Assembly: GCF_002849605.1 (NCBI RefSeq)
Contig: NZ_NPIB01000017.1
Location: forward strand, 29,401 to 93,400
Source: Photobacterium carnosum
GTDB taxonomy: Bacteria > Pseudomonadota > Gammaproteobacteria > Enterobacterales > Vibrionaceae
Direction of reading: 5' to 3'
Length of the DNA stretch: 64,000 nt
Part shown: one piece after another, positions 53,086-62,686 of the stretch
How positions within the stretch are numbered: position 1 is the first letter of the stretch
Layout: every line of letters begins with the position of its first letter
The notes under the pieces: model-generated
Seen by the model: only the letters and a program-made list of their open reading frames with translations
The model's database searches: none
What the model was told of the DNA's origin: nothing
Made by a program: the position numbers and the translations under genes

Positions 53086-53647
53086 GGGGTTTTTATTAAA
53101 TATATCAGAAATTTTTTCAATTGAAGCTGAGTTTAACAATGTGGTTTCATGGCTTCATGTATGTCAAGTTAGCAGTGACGAAGAGTCGAAACTTAGTTGT
53201 ATATCTATTCAGTTAAATTCCGAAGAATATTTATGGTCTAACTGGGAAGCTTTGACAAATGAAGTTGCTATTAATTACATATCTACTCTTAAATCAACTT
53301 TTTCTAAATGGAATTGTTACATAATATTCGCTTGTACATTTAATATCTCAAAAGAGCTGAAATATAAAATTGAAAATAATAAATTTGCAGCTAGAAAAAT
53401 AATCATAGAAGTTAATGATTATATATCAGAACCTGAGATTAGGAATATAATAAATAATCGAATTTTAGCTTTTAATATTAATTTGTCAGATAGTTCAGCA
53501 TTTAAAGTAATAGAACAACCACTTTCAAAAACAAGTGATATATTAATTGAAATGAAACTTCCTTTAGATAAAAAAGATGAGTCTATTAATAAAAGACAGG
53601 CTTGGATTGCTAAAGAAATTGACAGGATTAAAACAAATGAAAATTAA
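53078..53647 (+). CDS. small middle-component protein of the ATPase operon
   Basis: 189 residues from the GTG at 53078, which has GGAGGA 8 bases upstream. An earlier ATG at 53039 lies deep in the protease gene without a site. It overlaps the protease end by 8 bases and the ATPase start by 11, so all are translationally coupled. The alpha/beta protein has KWNCYIIFACTFN and a C-terminal helix KRQAWIAKEIDRIK. Position and size suit the middle component of ABC-three-component systems. This is by context; no sequence motif proves it. Confidence 0.75.
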   Translation: MDKGFLLNISEIFSIEAEFNNVVSWLHVCQVSSDEESKLSCISIQLNSEEYLWSNWEALTNEVAINYISTLKSTFSKWNCYIIFACTFNISKELKYKIENNKFAARKIIIEVNDYISEPEIRNIINNRILAFNINLSDSSAFKVIEQPLSKTSDILIEMKLPLDKKDESINKRQAWIAKEIDRIKTNEN

Positions 53648-56600
53648 GAAAGTAAAAATTCAAGCGTTTAAATCATATTTTAAAGAAGAAGACTCAACGT
53701 TTGATTTTTCGTGGAATAAGGATAAATCACAAGTTGCGAAAATCGTGACTATTTTTGCTCCTAATGGTTTTGGAAAAACATCTTTTTATGATGCAGTTGA
53801 TTACTGTTATACGAGTAATATTACTCGTTATATTAGAGATGATAAAACAAGGATTCAAAATAAAAAGAACGCTAAGAAACAAAATTTTATAATTCGAAAC
53901 AGAAACAAAGAGAATCAAATAGCAAAATTAGATACAAAGGTTGTAATTGAAACTGAAGATAACAAAGAAATAATAAGTAAAATTATCAAATATAATACTA
54001 AAGGAATAGATTACAAATTCGACGATTCAAATACCCCTGATGAACGTAAGTATTTTCGTGATTTATTACTGAGTCAGGATGCTATTGATGCTTTTTTAAG
54101 AGAGACTAATCCTGCTGATAGGTTTAATAAATTTGCTACTAAGCAAGTAAATTCTCTATCTCAATTAAATGAAAAAAGAATAAGTATAAGTCAAGTCGTT
54201 AGTGATATTGAATCGAATGTCAGAGAAATAAAAAAATGTATTAAAGAGAAAAAAAGAAACTCGACTTACTTAATATAGATGTTAATGTAATTAACAAGCT
54301 TAATGAGAAAATATCCATTTGTAAAGATTTAGGTCTAGATTTTAATATCAATTTAAGAAGGTATGATACTAATACTCATCAAAAACTATCAATGCAACTT
54401 TCTGAATATGTTGATAAATATTCTAATGAAGTAAATGCATTATCAGAGGAAATAGAATTATCAAATAAATGCATTATAAACTTTAATCAAATAAATGAAC
54501 AAATTGATAAAAACAAAAATAATTTAACTAAAAAAAATGATTTTTTAAAAATACAAAATAAATTAGTTACTATTTCATGTAAAAATGATATTTTAAGTAA
54601 AAATGAAAAAGAAAAAATCATCTGGCTAGATAATATAGACAAGATAAATTTATTATTATCTAACACTGAAGCTTTCTATGTGAAACATAGAAAGCTTTTT
54701 GATCAAATAGAAATTAACTCGGATGCTAAGAATAAAATATCTTTGTGTGAAGATGAAATTAAACAATCAAATACTGAACTAGAAAAATTACGAATAACTT
54801 CAAATAATACTAATAAAGAACTCAGTTATTGTATAGATTTAATAAACAAATCTATTATAATTTTTGATGAAATAAAAAATTAAAATTAGATATTGAACGA
54901 GATAAATTAAAGCTTAAGAAGCTAGAAGAAAAACTTACTCGAAATTATAAAAGTATTCTTGAAGTAGAAAAGGCTATAATTTCGCTCTCTCAAGTAAATA
55001 TTAAAAGCTATTGCAGTGATAATATAATTGAAGAAAAAGATAAGTTAAATGAATTGTATGAAATATTTAAGAATAATCACTCATTATTAATAGCATTAGA
55101 ATCTGATTTATTTGAAAGTAATATTAAAGTAAAGGAATTAGAAAGTCATAATAATTCGCTATCAAAGCTTATTAGTATAGGTACAGAGATTGTAAATAAA
55201 TCTGAATCGTCAGATTGTCCATTGTGTAGTAAAAAATATGGTAACTTCCAAGAGCTTAAAGCTGCAATAGAATCTAATAAAATTATAGGTTTATTATCAG
55301 CTAATTTAATTAAAAATAATTTAGAAATAAAAGAAAAAATTGAAAACATAAAGCATGAAAATAAAAAAATAGAATTAGAATATAGCTCTATAGTTATATT
55401 GCAACTTGATAAACAGTTAAATATTAAAAATAGCATTAGTACTGAAAATTTCTCTTTAAATATAGATAAGAAAGCAATAAATAATATTTTAAGTGATTTT
55501 GAAAAACAATTAAAAGATAAAATAAAATTAACAGGATATAAGTCAGAAAAAGATTTTAATAATGACTTATTAACAAGGAAGGATAATCTGCTCCGTAATG
55601 ATTCAGGCATAAATTATCAAATAAACAATGTGATAAAAAACATTGATGCAACAAAAAAAGAAATTTCTAAAATTAATAATATAATTTCAATTTCAAATAA
55701 AGAACAACTTTATATTATCAATGATACTTTATATAAAGATTTTAAAAAAGAGTCAGTTCCTTTTCTTAATAATGTATTCAATGATATTAATTATTCTCAA
55801 GAATTATTAAATAAACATTTAGAGAAAAGTAAAATAATAATAAATGAATTGTCAAACGTAATAAATTTAGAAAACTATAGAATAAATGAACTTAAGAGCA
55901 ATATACCATTAGAGTATAAAAATGCAACGAGTGATTATATCGATAGTTTAATAAAAGAAATTGATGTAGATTGTATAGAAATAGATGAATATTTAAAAGA
56001 ATATAAAAAATGTTTTCCAGATAATATTTCTTATTGGTCTGATCTAGAATATTGTAAAAAATATATCACTTTAAAGTTAGGCCAATTAGAAAATAGCTTA
56101 GCAAAGACCGTAGTTAAGCTTGATGAGTTGAATGTTTTAACAAATTTATCAAGCAAAGCAGGTTTATTAAGTGAGAGTATTAGTATACAAAAAGAAAATA
56201 TTGAATTAGAAATTGATATAAAAAATAATATTGATTTGAAATATATTTTAACTGCAGATATTGATATTATTGATAATGAAATAAAAAGATTTATTGATGA
56301 TTATTTTCATGTGAATTTGATAAATGAAATATATAATTCTATAGACCCTCATCCTGAATTTAAAGAAATTAAATTTGATTATGTTCCAGCTAAATATCCA
56401 GAACTTCACATTAAAGTAAAGGGGGAAGAAACTGATAGAATTTCTCCTGCTCTAAATTTTAGTTCGGCACAAGTTAATGTATTAAGTTTGAGTATATTTT
56501 TAGCAAAGGCACTTAATACAAGTTCAGGTAATGATAATGAAGCTAGATGTATTTTTATTGACGATCCAATCCAATCTATGGATGCAATAAATGTACTAAG

Positions 56601-56769
56601 TATTATTGATCTTTTGAGAAATATTGCTTTTAGATCTGATAATCAGTTAGTGATTTCTACTCATGATGAAAACTTTTATGAACTTTTAAAGAAGAAGATT
56701 CCATCGAATATATTTAAGTCAAAATATTTAAAGTTAGAATCTTTTGGAATTGTAACTGTTGATGAATAG
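53637..56769 (+). pseudogene. Rad50/SbcC-like ABC ATPase with two apparent frameshifts
   Basis: Restored, the protein is about 1,044 residues: MKIKKVKIQAFKSYF and Walker A PNGFGKTS near residue 45, then long coiled coils. A zinc-hook-like CPLC (SSDCPLCSKKYGNF) lies near residue 528, the midpoint, followed by the return coil. The C-terminal lobe has ABC signature FSSAQVNVLSL, Walker B CIFIDDPIQSMD and H-loop STHDENF. The frame breaks at A7 (54249-54255) and again at A6 (54874-54879). Each needs one more A to restore the reading frame. Fragments as they stand are 53637-54278, 54392-54883 and 55054-56769. Either dead or mis-called. Confidence 0.85.
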
Positions 56770-57293
56770 GTATAGATTTTTAGTGTAATTTATACATTGA
56801 TATTAAAAGTAGAGATGTCACATTAATTAAATTTGACACCTTTACCATTAATAATGGAATTATTCCATATATAATTTATTTGAATTTAATAAAATACTTC
56901 CTAATAAATAGAAGGAATTACAAGAGGATTGTAATCTCTTTAATGTAACTCGTTATAGATCGAAATATCACTTAATAGCGATGATTACACAACGATTGTC
57001 CGAATGTTTTATAGAGGTGTTGGTTTTGTAATCAACGGTATAGTCTCTCTGCTAAAAGATGACTTGATGTTTAACTATGAGCTAATAAATATATCGCAGT
57101 ATAAGTTTTAAGTTAAACTAGTTATATGAAATTTATTAATTAAATGATATTTGTAAGTGGTTTACACTATAATTAATTTTAATATGTGATTTTTAAATTA
57201 AAAATAATAATATATTCTGATTTGAAAACTCAATATTTATTATAAAACATTGAAATATATGTTTTTTATTCGTTGTGAATATGAGGAATAAGA
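56770..57293. other. gene-free AT-rich spacer with a possible IS200-type relic
   Basis: No intact gene. A short frame at about 56926-57031 reads NVTRYRSKYHLIAMITQRLSE, reminiscent of the start of IS200/IS605 TnpA (an RSKYHLV-like segment) with an internal deletion. A palindromic TTACAAGAGGATTGTAA lies just before it. The evidence is weak. The last 150 bases should contain the promoter of the next gene. Confidence 0.35.
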
Positions 57294-58427
57294 ATGATTA
57301 ATAAAAAAAATGATGTAAAGGTTAAAGATGTAATGATAGATGATATTATCATAGCTCCAGAAACACAACATAGAGCTAATCATTCTCAAGCACATATTGC
57401 TAATTTAATAGAAAGTATTTCAGAGGGCGATAATTTAACCCCAATAACCATCATTGAAAGTAATGAGATGAATATAGGGGAAGAAAAATATTATTTGGTT
57501 GATGGTTACCATCGATTAGAAGCTCATATACTATCAGGTATTGATGAAATAAAAGCTAAAATTATTAATGTCGGTAATAAAGATTTAGCAATAGAATTAT
57601 CATTATCTGCAAATGCAGAACATGCTCCGGCTTTACCAAGAAATGCTGATGATTTAAAAAAAGCTTGTACAAATTGCTGTGAGTTTTTACATAGAAAAAA
57701 CAAAAATAGCAGTAAAATTCCAGATGAATATATATCTATCAATACTCAGAATGTGGCAGATATTGTTCATTGCTCATATAATGTGGCTCAGAATCAAGTT
57801 GTTGATTTTAATAATAATAACAGGTCTATTAGAAATAGGAAAATATACGGTGATTTGAAAGGAGAGATAAAAATATCTGAAATAGCAGAAAAATATGGAT
57901 TATCTGAACAAATGATACGTAAAATAAAAAAAGATAAAGAAGGGGAAGATAGATATGAAAAAAAGAGGCCTTCAGGTTGGTCTAGGTCAAGACGAGGATC
58001 ATTAGTTAACTCTAAAAACGGCACTAACACTCATGGTAAGATATCTAACTTAAAACATATTGATAGACATTCTTATGCTGATGATTTAGCAGAAAGAGAT
58101 ATTATAAATTATCTTATTAATTTACGAATGTTTGATGGGGCGAATTCTGATGTAAATAAAACTAATATGTATATTTATGGTGGACAAGTAGACATTATTG
58201 GTACATATGAATTAGTTGAAGTAAAAAAATTTGGTACTAGAGCTAATATTTTTCAGGCAATTGGTCAAATAATAACTTATAGCTTAAGATATCCAAATAA
58301 ACAAAAAGTAATTGCTTGTCTCTGGCATGACGATATCGGACAATTTTTAAAATATGATATACTAAAAAAATTGGATATAAAATTGCTTATAATCAATTCT
58401 GATGGAACAAATAAGTATATGGTATAG
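57294..58427 (+). CDS. ParB-domain protein with PD-(D/E)XK-like C-terminus
   Basis: 377 residues in three parts. Residues 10-110 form a ParB/Srx-type domain (LIESISEGDNLTPI, then YYLVDGYHRLEAHILSG). Residues about 190-215 form a helix-turn-helix (IKISEIAEKYGLSEQMIRKIK) followed by a basic Arg/Ser stretch (RPSGWSRSRRGS). Residues about 290-370 look like a restriction-endonuclease fold: GGQVDIIGTYELVEVKKFG with D and ExK at the right spacing, then AIGQIITYSLRYP. It is probably a DNA-targeting nuclease. It lies alone between the ATPase operon and the recombinase genes, codirectional with the former. Confidence 0.8.
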   Translation: MINKKNDVKVKDVMIDDIIIAPETQHRANHSQAHIANLIESISEGDNLTPITIIESNEMNIGEEKYYLVDGYHRLEAHILSGIDEIKAKIINVGNKDLAIELSLSANAEHAPALPRNADDLKKACTNCCEFLHRKNKNSSKIPDEYISINTQNVADIVHCSYNVAQNQVVDFNNNNRSIRNRKIYGDLKGEIKISEIAEKYGLSEQMIRKIKKDKEGEDRYEKKRPSGWSRSRRGSLVNSKNGTNTHGKISNLKHIDRHSYADDLAERDIINYLINLRMFDGANSDVNKTNMYIYGGQVDIIGTYELVEVKKFGTRANIFQAIGQIITYSLRYPNKQKVIACLWHDDIGQFLKYDILKKLDIKLLIINSDGTNKYMV

Positions 58428-58473
58428 TATTTTATACACTTTAGTGTTTGTTTTTTAAAACTAATATAAATAT

Positions 58474-58932
58474 TTAATTTATATTTTTTATTTTATTCCT
58501 TTTAAAATCGGCTAATTGGTTTCTTAGCTCAGTATTTATTTTTTCTAGTTCATCTATTTGGGCATTAGCTTTTCTAAGTGCATCGTTGAAATGATGGTGA
58601 TCAGTAGCCATTTTTGAAACAAGTGATTTTAGCACATTTTTCTTTTGTTTATATTTCTCTTTGATTTTAGTTTCTTTTTTTATTCTATCTCGTAATTTTA
58701 GTGATACGTCTTTGGTAGGACTCTCACCATGAGAAGGTAAATTGATTTTCGCTTTTTTTATCTTAGTAATTATTTCAGGATAATAGTATCCACTACCATT
58801 ACCAAGGTTTGCTTCTTCTTCTACGGCGCGTACACTGAGCTTCCGCGTAGAGGGTATACGTTTAGTTTGCTGTTGTAGAATACGCTCTAAAGCAGCTTCA
58901 AGAGCGTATAGAGTATTTTCTTTTTTGCTCAT
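58474..58932 (-). CDS. GinD/TnpC-like accessory protein
   Basis: 152 residues. The N-terminal half holds a small DNA-binding-type domain (TRKLSVRAVEEEANLGNGSGYYYPEIITKI), the C-terminal half a coiled coil (KANAQIDELEKINTELRNQL). Its ATG overlaps the stop of the upstream recombinase by 4 bases. The fourth gene of GInt islands (ginD) and tnpC of Tn554 have this size, place and layout. It probably aids assembly or directionality of recombination. Confidence 0.82.
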   Translation of the reverse strand: MSKKENTLYALEAALERILQQQTKRIPSTRKLSVRAVEEEANLGNGSGYYYPEIITKIKKAKINLPSHGESPTKDVSLKLRDRIKKETKIKEKYKQKKNVLKSLVSKMATDHHHFNDALRKANAQIDELEKINTELRNQLADFKRNKIKNIN

Positions 58933-60965
58933 AATTCTTTAAACTCTACTGGATGTGTATAGACACTAAAATCTATTCCAAAATCAGTCATGACACTTTC
59001 TGCAGCCCTGATTTGAGTAATACAATGAGAATAAATTGAAACTGAGACTGATATATTTGAAGCTAGATACTTAGTTAAGTCTAAATGTTTTTTTTGCCAC
59101 CATTTAGCGTTATCTTCATCAATAATGCTACTTCCACTTGAACAATCAATACAAAAAGTCGGATTTATAATGCCATCCATATCACACTTATATCCATTTT
59201 TGCAGTAGCTATGCATTGTTCCATGTAAGGTGAGCTGCCCTTTTTTTACAATGTCATAAATAATATCCCATGAGCTATAAATATGAGGGATATCATTTCT
59301 CATTGCAACTATAGCTTTACCATGAACTCCTGATAATGGTTTATCATTATGTACCCAATCAAAAAATTTTTGAGTTGTATCTTGTATTTTTGTTTCATCT
59401 AATAGTATTTGTAGGTCTTTATCCATTTGAAGATCTTTTAATCTATTTGATATACTTCCTTCGCAATACCACTCCGTCATTTGTAAGTATAAATGTTTAA
59501 ACTGTTGTTTTAAGGATATTGTACTTCCAAGGCGATGTTTTACCGTATAAAAAGCGAGTGAACGCCGAAATTGGTGAGAACTTAAAGGCCACGGTTTATT
59601 TATGAAAATACTTTGTTTTATTAAGTTCAAACTATTGGGATTGGATTTTATACACTCATCATAATCGTTCTTTGTAACAATAATATTGTTCAATATAACG
59701 AATCTTTTTAATCTATAAGACCAATGAGTGATTGTAGATGGAGATTCGGAACGGACGACTTGATTTATCCATATATTCTTATTTTTAGTCGGTGATTTTT
59801 CGCCACATAATAATCGCCATTCTTTTGTTACAACGGACATTAATTCAATGGCTTTTTTACAAATAGCAGCAGTAACCCAAGTCGCTTTCTTTTCACCAAG
59901 TTTAAATGTTTTAGACTGAAGTAAATGGAAAGTTCTTCCGTCTATATTCTCTTCAAAATAACTATCAATATTTAATTCTTTTAATTCAGATTCTCTCATT
60001 CCAGTGAATGCCCCACAGCAAATATAACATGCTGTAATTAGGTCATTATAGTATGAGATCCAACTTCTACCATCAAAATTATAATGAGATAATGAAGTGT
60101 TACTTAAATTTTTATTTATTATTTCTGATATTGGAGTTGACTTTATTTCTGATTTTTTTGCTGAATATCGACGTTTAGTTGTAATGTTATTTAAATTACC
60201 GTTCTTAATTAATCTATCTACTTCATTTGATCGAGAAAGATAGTTATCTTGAAGATCAATTTCAGTTTGTAACAAAGAATATCTATATGGGAACGCTTCC
60301 TCAATTTTTTCAATAGCTGTTGAATATATTATATCTGCTATTCTTTCAGGGATTGTTAATGTTTGCTGCTGTGTTCTATTACTTAATTTTTTAGCTAAAT
60401 CTTTAGATTTTATTTTTGGTATGTTGAAATCAATTTCAATCCATTTTTGAAGTAATAGAATATTATTTATGGCTACAAATTTAAGTGTAAGTGTATGTTG
60501 AGATAATTTTTTTTCTATAATATATTCTTCGAGAGAATTCCAAAGTTTAGGATCTTCAAGTGCTTTAAGTGATGTCTTTTCATGTGTTAGTAAAAATTGA
60601 TAGATTAATTTCAAATCTGAATAACGACTTATAATCGTTCTTGGCTTTGCAGGAGCAACCTGACGACCTGATTTATGAAATATCCATCCATAAATTATTA
60701 GTTTCAATTCTATTGTTAATGTAAATGATGATTTGAATTGTTCAAAATTGAATTGATGTTCCCTGATATGATTTTCTGAAAAGTAAGGTTTTAAACTCCA
60801 TTTTGTATCAATAAATTTAGATATTATATTGTTTTCTTTATCTTTACAGATAGGAATACTATTCAATTTGTCCCATTCTTTATTTTTCACTAATGATACA
60901 ATATCATAGTTAGGAGTTAAATGTTCAATGGGATAATCTAATGGTATATTTAATTTATTAGTCAT
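58929..60965 (-). CDS. tyrosine recombinase, third of trio (GinC-like)
   Basis: 678 residues, the largest of the trio. A SAM-like N-terminal half is followed by a phage-integrase catalytic region with GAFTGMRESELKELN (Arg I) and PLSSHQFRRSLAFYTV (His/Arg block). The C-terminal part has a cysteine-rich segment (CKNGYKCDMDGI, FCIDCSSG), possibly zinc-binding, an addition common in TnpB-like recombinases. It starts 14 bases after GinB. The catalytic Tyr is not assigned with certainty. Confidence 0.83.
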   Translation of the reverse strand: MTNKLNIPLDYPIEHLTPNYDIVSLVKNKEWDKLNSIPICKDKENNIISKFIDTKWSLKPYFSENHIREHQFNFEQFKSSFTLTIELKLIIYGWIFHKSGRQVAPAKPRTIISRYSDLKLIYQFLLTHEKTSLKALEDPKLWNSLEEYIIEKKLSQHTLTLKFVAINNILLLQKWIEIDFNIPKIKSKDLAKKLSNRTQQQTLTIPERIADIIYSTAIEKIEEAFPYRYSLLQTEIDLQDNYLSRSNEVDRLIKNGNLNNITTKRRYSAKKSEIKSTPISEIINKNLSNTSLSHYNFDGRSWISYYNDLITACYICCGAFTGMRESELKELNIDSYFEENIDGRTFHLLQSKTFKLGEKKATWVTAAICKKAIELMSVVTKEWRLLCGEKSPTKNKNIWINQVVRSESPSTITHWSYRLKRFVILNNIIVTKNDYDECIKSNPNSLNLIKQSIFINKPWPLSSHQFRRSLAFYTVKHRLGSTISLKQQFKHLYLQMTEWYCEGSISNRLKDLQMDKDLQILLDETKIQDTTQKFFDWVHNDKPLSGVHGKAIVAMRNDIPHIYSSWDIIYDIVKKGQLTLHGTMHSYCKNGYKCDMDGIINPTFCIDCSSGSSIIDEDNAKWWQKKHLDLTKYLASNISVSVSIYSHCITQIRAAESVMTDFGIDFSVYTHPVEFKEL

Positions 60966-60979
60966 TTTAAAATTCCTAT

Positions 60980-62686
60980 TTATGATAATATCATAGAATC
61001 AATATCTTTCCAGAGAGGATGTCTTCCTTCATTTACAAGCTTATAATTGGATGATTTAATTAGTTTTTTATCAAGTTTTGGTAATATTTTATTATTAATG
61101 AAGTCTATTGTTTTTTTGAAATTATCTTCATAATGTTTACTATCTATATGAAGATATAATGACTCTTCTAAGTTTTCTTTGAAGGATAATAAACACCAAA
61201 TGTCATCAACTGATTGTATGATTACTTGATGTTCACATCCAAAGCATGCTAATAAATCAGCGCATGCTAGTGTTAGGTTATCTTTGTATTTACTTGAACG
61301 TTTATTGAATATTTTTGATTTATTGCCAAAAGGATCTGAGCAATACGTACCATTTGCTGATACTTTTAAATTTGGAGACAATTTTTTAAGGTATTCTTCA
61401 TACGTTAATGTTGATATATGAAGAGTTTCTTTGATTTTTTTTATTGATTCTTTGGTTCGAGCTTGTTCATAACGGATTGAAATAGTTTCTTGTAACATTT
61501 TATTATTATCATGATGATTACCAGTTGTGTAGTGTTTCTGTATAACATTAGGGGTATTACCTAAGATTATAGAAGAAGCTAATTCACCTTGATTTATTTG
61601 TGATAACTGACTTCCAGTCTGTCTAAATCTTGATATTTTAGGTAATAATTCATTACCTCTATCATCTGTCATTGGATGATATCTACGTATAAATCTTTGA
61701 TTAAATGATGATAAGGTTGATGATGATATAGGTACTACATCATTAGTTATACATAACTGAAATAATAATGCATCTTTTGAATTATCTATCGCAGTAGAGA
61801 CTTTAAGAAGAGTGTCAAAAAAATTCATACAATATTTAGGTATATTGAGATTGTGTTGTCCAATTTCAACATGAATTATTTTAAAAGATCTTCGTTTAAA
61901 TACTGGCATTGTATACCATTCATCTTTAATGCTAAATCCTGCTTTTTTGGGGCGTTTAAGGGTAAATAATTGGGTAGTATTAGTACTAGTATAATAAGCC
62001 ATTAAATAAGTAGCAGCTACCATCATTTTGCTTATTCCACTACAAATCTTATATTTTTTTCCATTCCATTCAAAAGTCATAGTATATGATGAAACATAAC
62101 TAGATTTATGCTTTTCAGGATTGTCTAAAAATTGAGTCGCAGTTTGTTTAAATAATGCTCTTAATAAAGGTAATATTTTTTTTAGATCTGAACGAGAATA
62201 TGATTGGTTTGATTCTTGATCATTTTTAGATACTAATAATATATTATCAAAATAGTTTTCATTATAACCTAAAAGAGAAAATATAAATTTTAGGTCGTGT
62301 ATAATATGACAATATGAGCTTCGTTTTATTTCTTTTCTTTGTACTCGTTGATAAAGGTACTCACTATACTGTTTTAGTGATAGTTCTGTAAATAAACATA
62401 GTTTGTTTTTATCACACCAACAAATATAAGAAAATGTTTTAGTTGTCATAGAAATAATACTTTCAACAGCATAGGTGTTAATTATTGAGTTTATTTCATT
62501 TTTGAATTTATTAACTAATTCATCACGATTTGCAAAAGTACATTCACCTATAATTATTTTGTTTTTACGTGGAAGGTTGAAATATTGAACTCTATTAAAA
62601 TCTATGTATCTTCGATGAATATCATCTTTCTTAAGTGTAATATAAAGTTCTGGGTTCCATTTTGATAGGTAGATTAAATTATTCAT
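60980..62686 (-). CDS. tyrosine recombinase, second of trio (GinB-like)
   Basis: 568 residues. The C-terminal catalytic block is clear: SRFRQTGSQLSQI (Arg II region), LGNTPNVIQKHYTTGN with His and the likely nucleophile Tyr in KHYT. The Arg I region (TTQLFTLKRPKKAG) is degenerate. The start overlaps the upstream gene by 8 bases. A cysteine pair region (LLACFGCEH) near the C-terminus may bind metal, as in its partner. Like other trio members it is thought to act only together with the other two. Confidence 0.83.
   Translation of the reverse strand: MNNLIYLSKWNPELYITLKKDDIHRRYIDFNRVQYFNLPRKNKIIIGECTFANRDELVNKFKNEINSIINTYAVESIISMTTKTFSYICWCDKNKLCLFTELSLKQYSEYLYQRVQRKEIKRSSYCHIIHDLKFIFSLLGYNENYFDNILLVSKNDQESNQSYSRSDLKKILPLLRALFKQTATQFLDNPEKHKSSYVSSYTMTFEWNGKKYKICSGISKMMVAATYLMAYYTSTNTTQLFTLKRPKKAGFSIKDEWYTMPVFKRRSFKIIHVEIGQHNLNIPKYCMNFFDTLLKVSTAIDNSKDALLFQLCITNDVVPISSSTLSSFNQRFIRRYHPMTDDRGNELLPKISRFRQTGSQLSQINQGELASSIILGNTPNVIQKHYTTGNHHDNNKMLQETISIRYEQARTKESIKKIKETLHISTLTYEEYLKKLSPNLKVSANGTYCSDPFGNKSKIFNKRSSKYKDNLTLACADLLACFGCEHQVIIQSVDDIWCLLSFKENLEESLYLHIDSKHYEDNFKKTIDFINNKILPKLDKKLIKSSNYKLVNEGRHPLWKDIDSMILS

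Noticed and set aside
54241..54265. Programmed -1 frameshift at the first A7 run
   Set aside because: Zero-frame codons are AAA-AAA-AGA, so the A-site tRNA would re-pair poorly; an indel or base-calling error is simpler. The second run at 54874 has the right phase and is kept open as a finding.
55146..55610. 154-codon minus-strand frame inside the ATPase gene
   Set aside because: Low-complexity Phe/Leu/Ser composition is what an AT-rich coiled-coil gene gives on its opposite strand.
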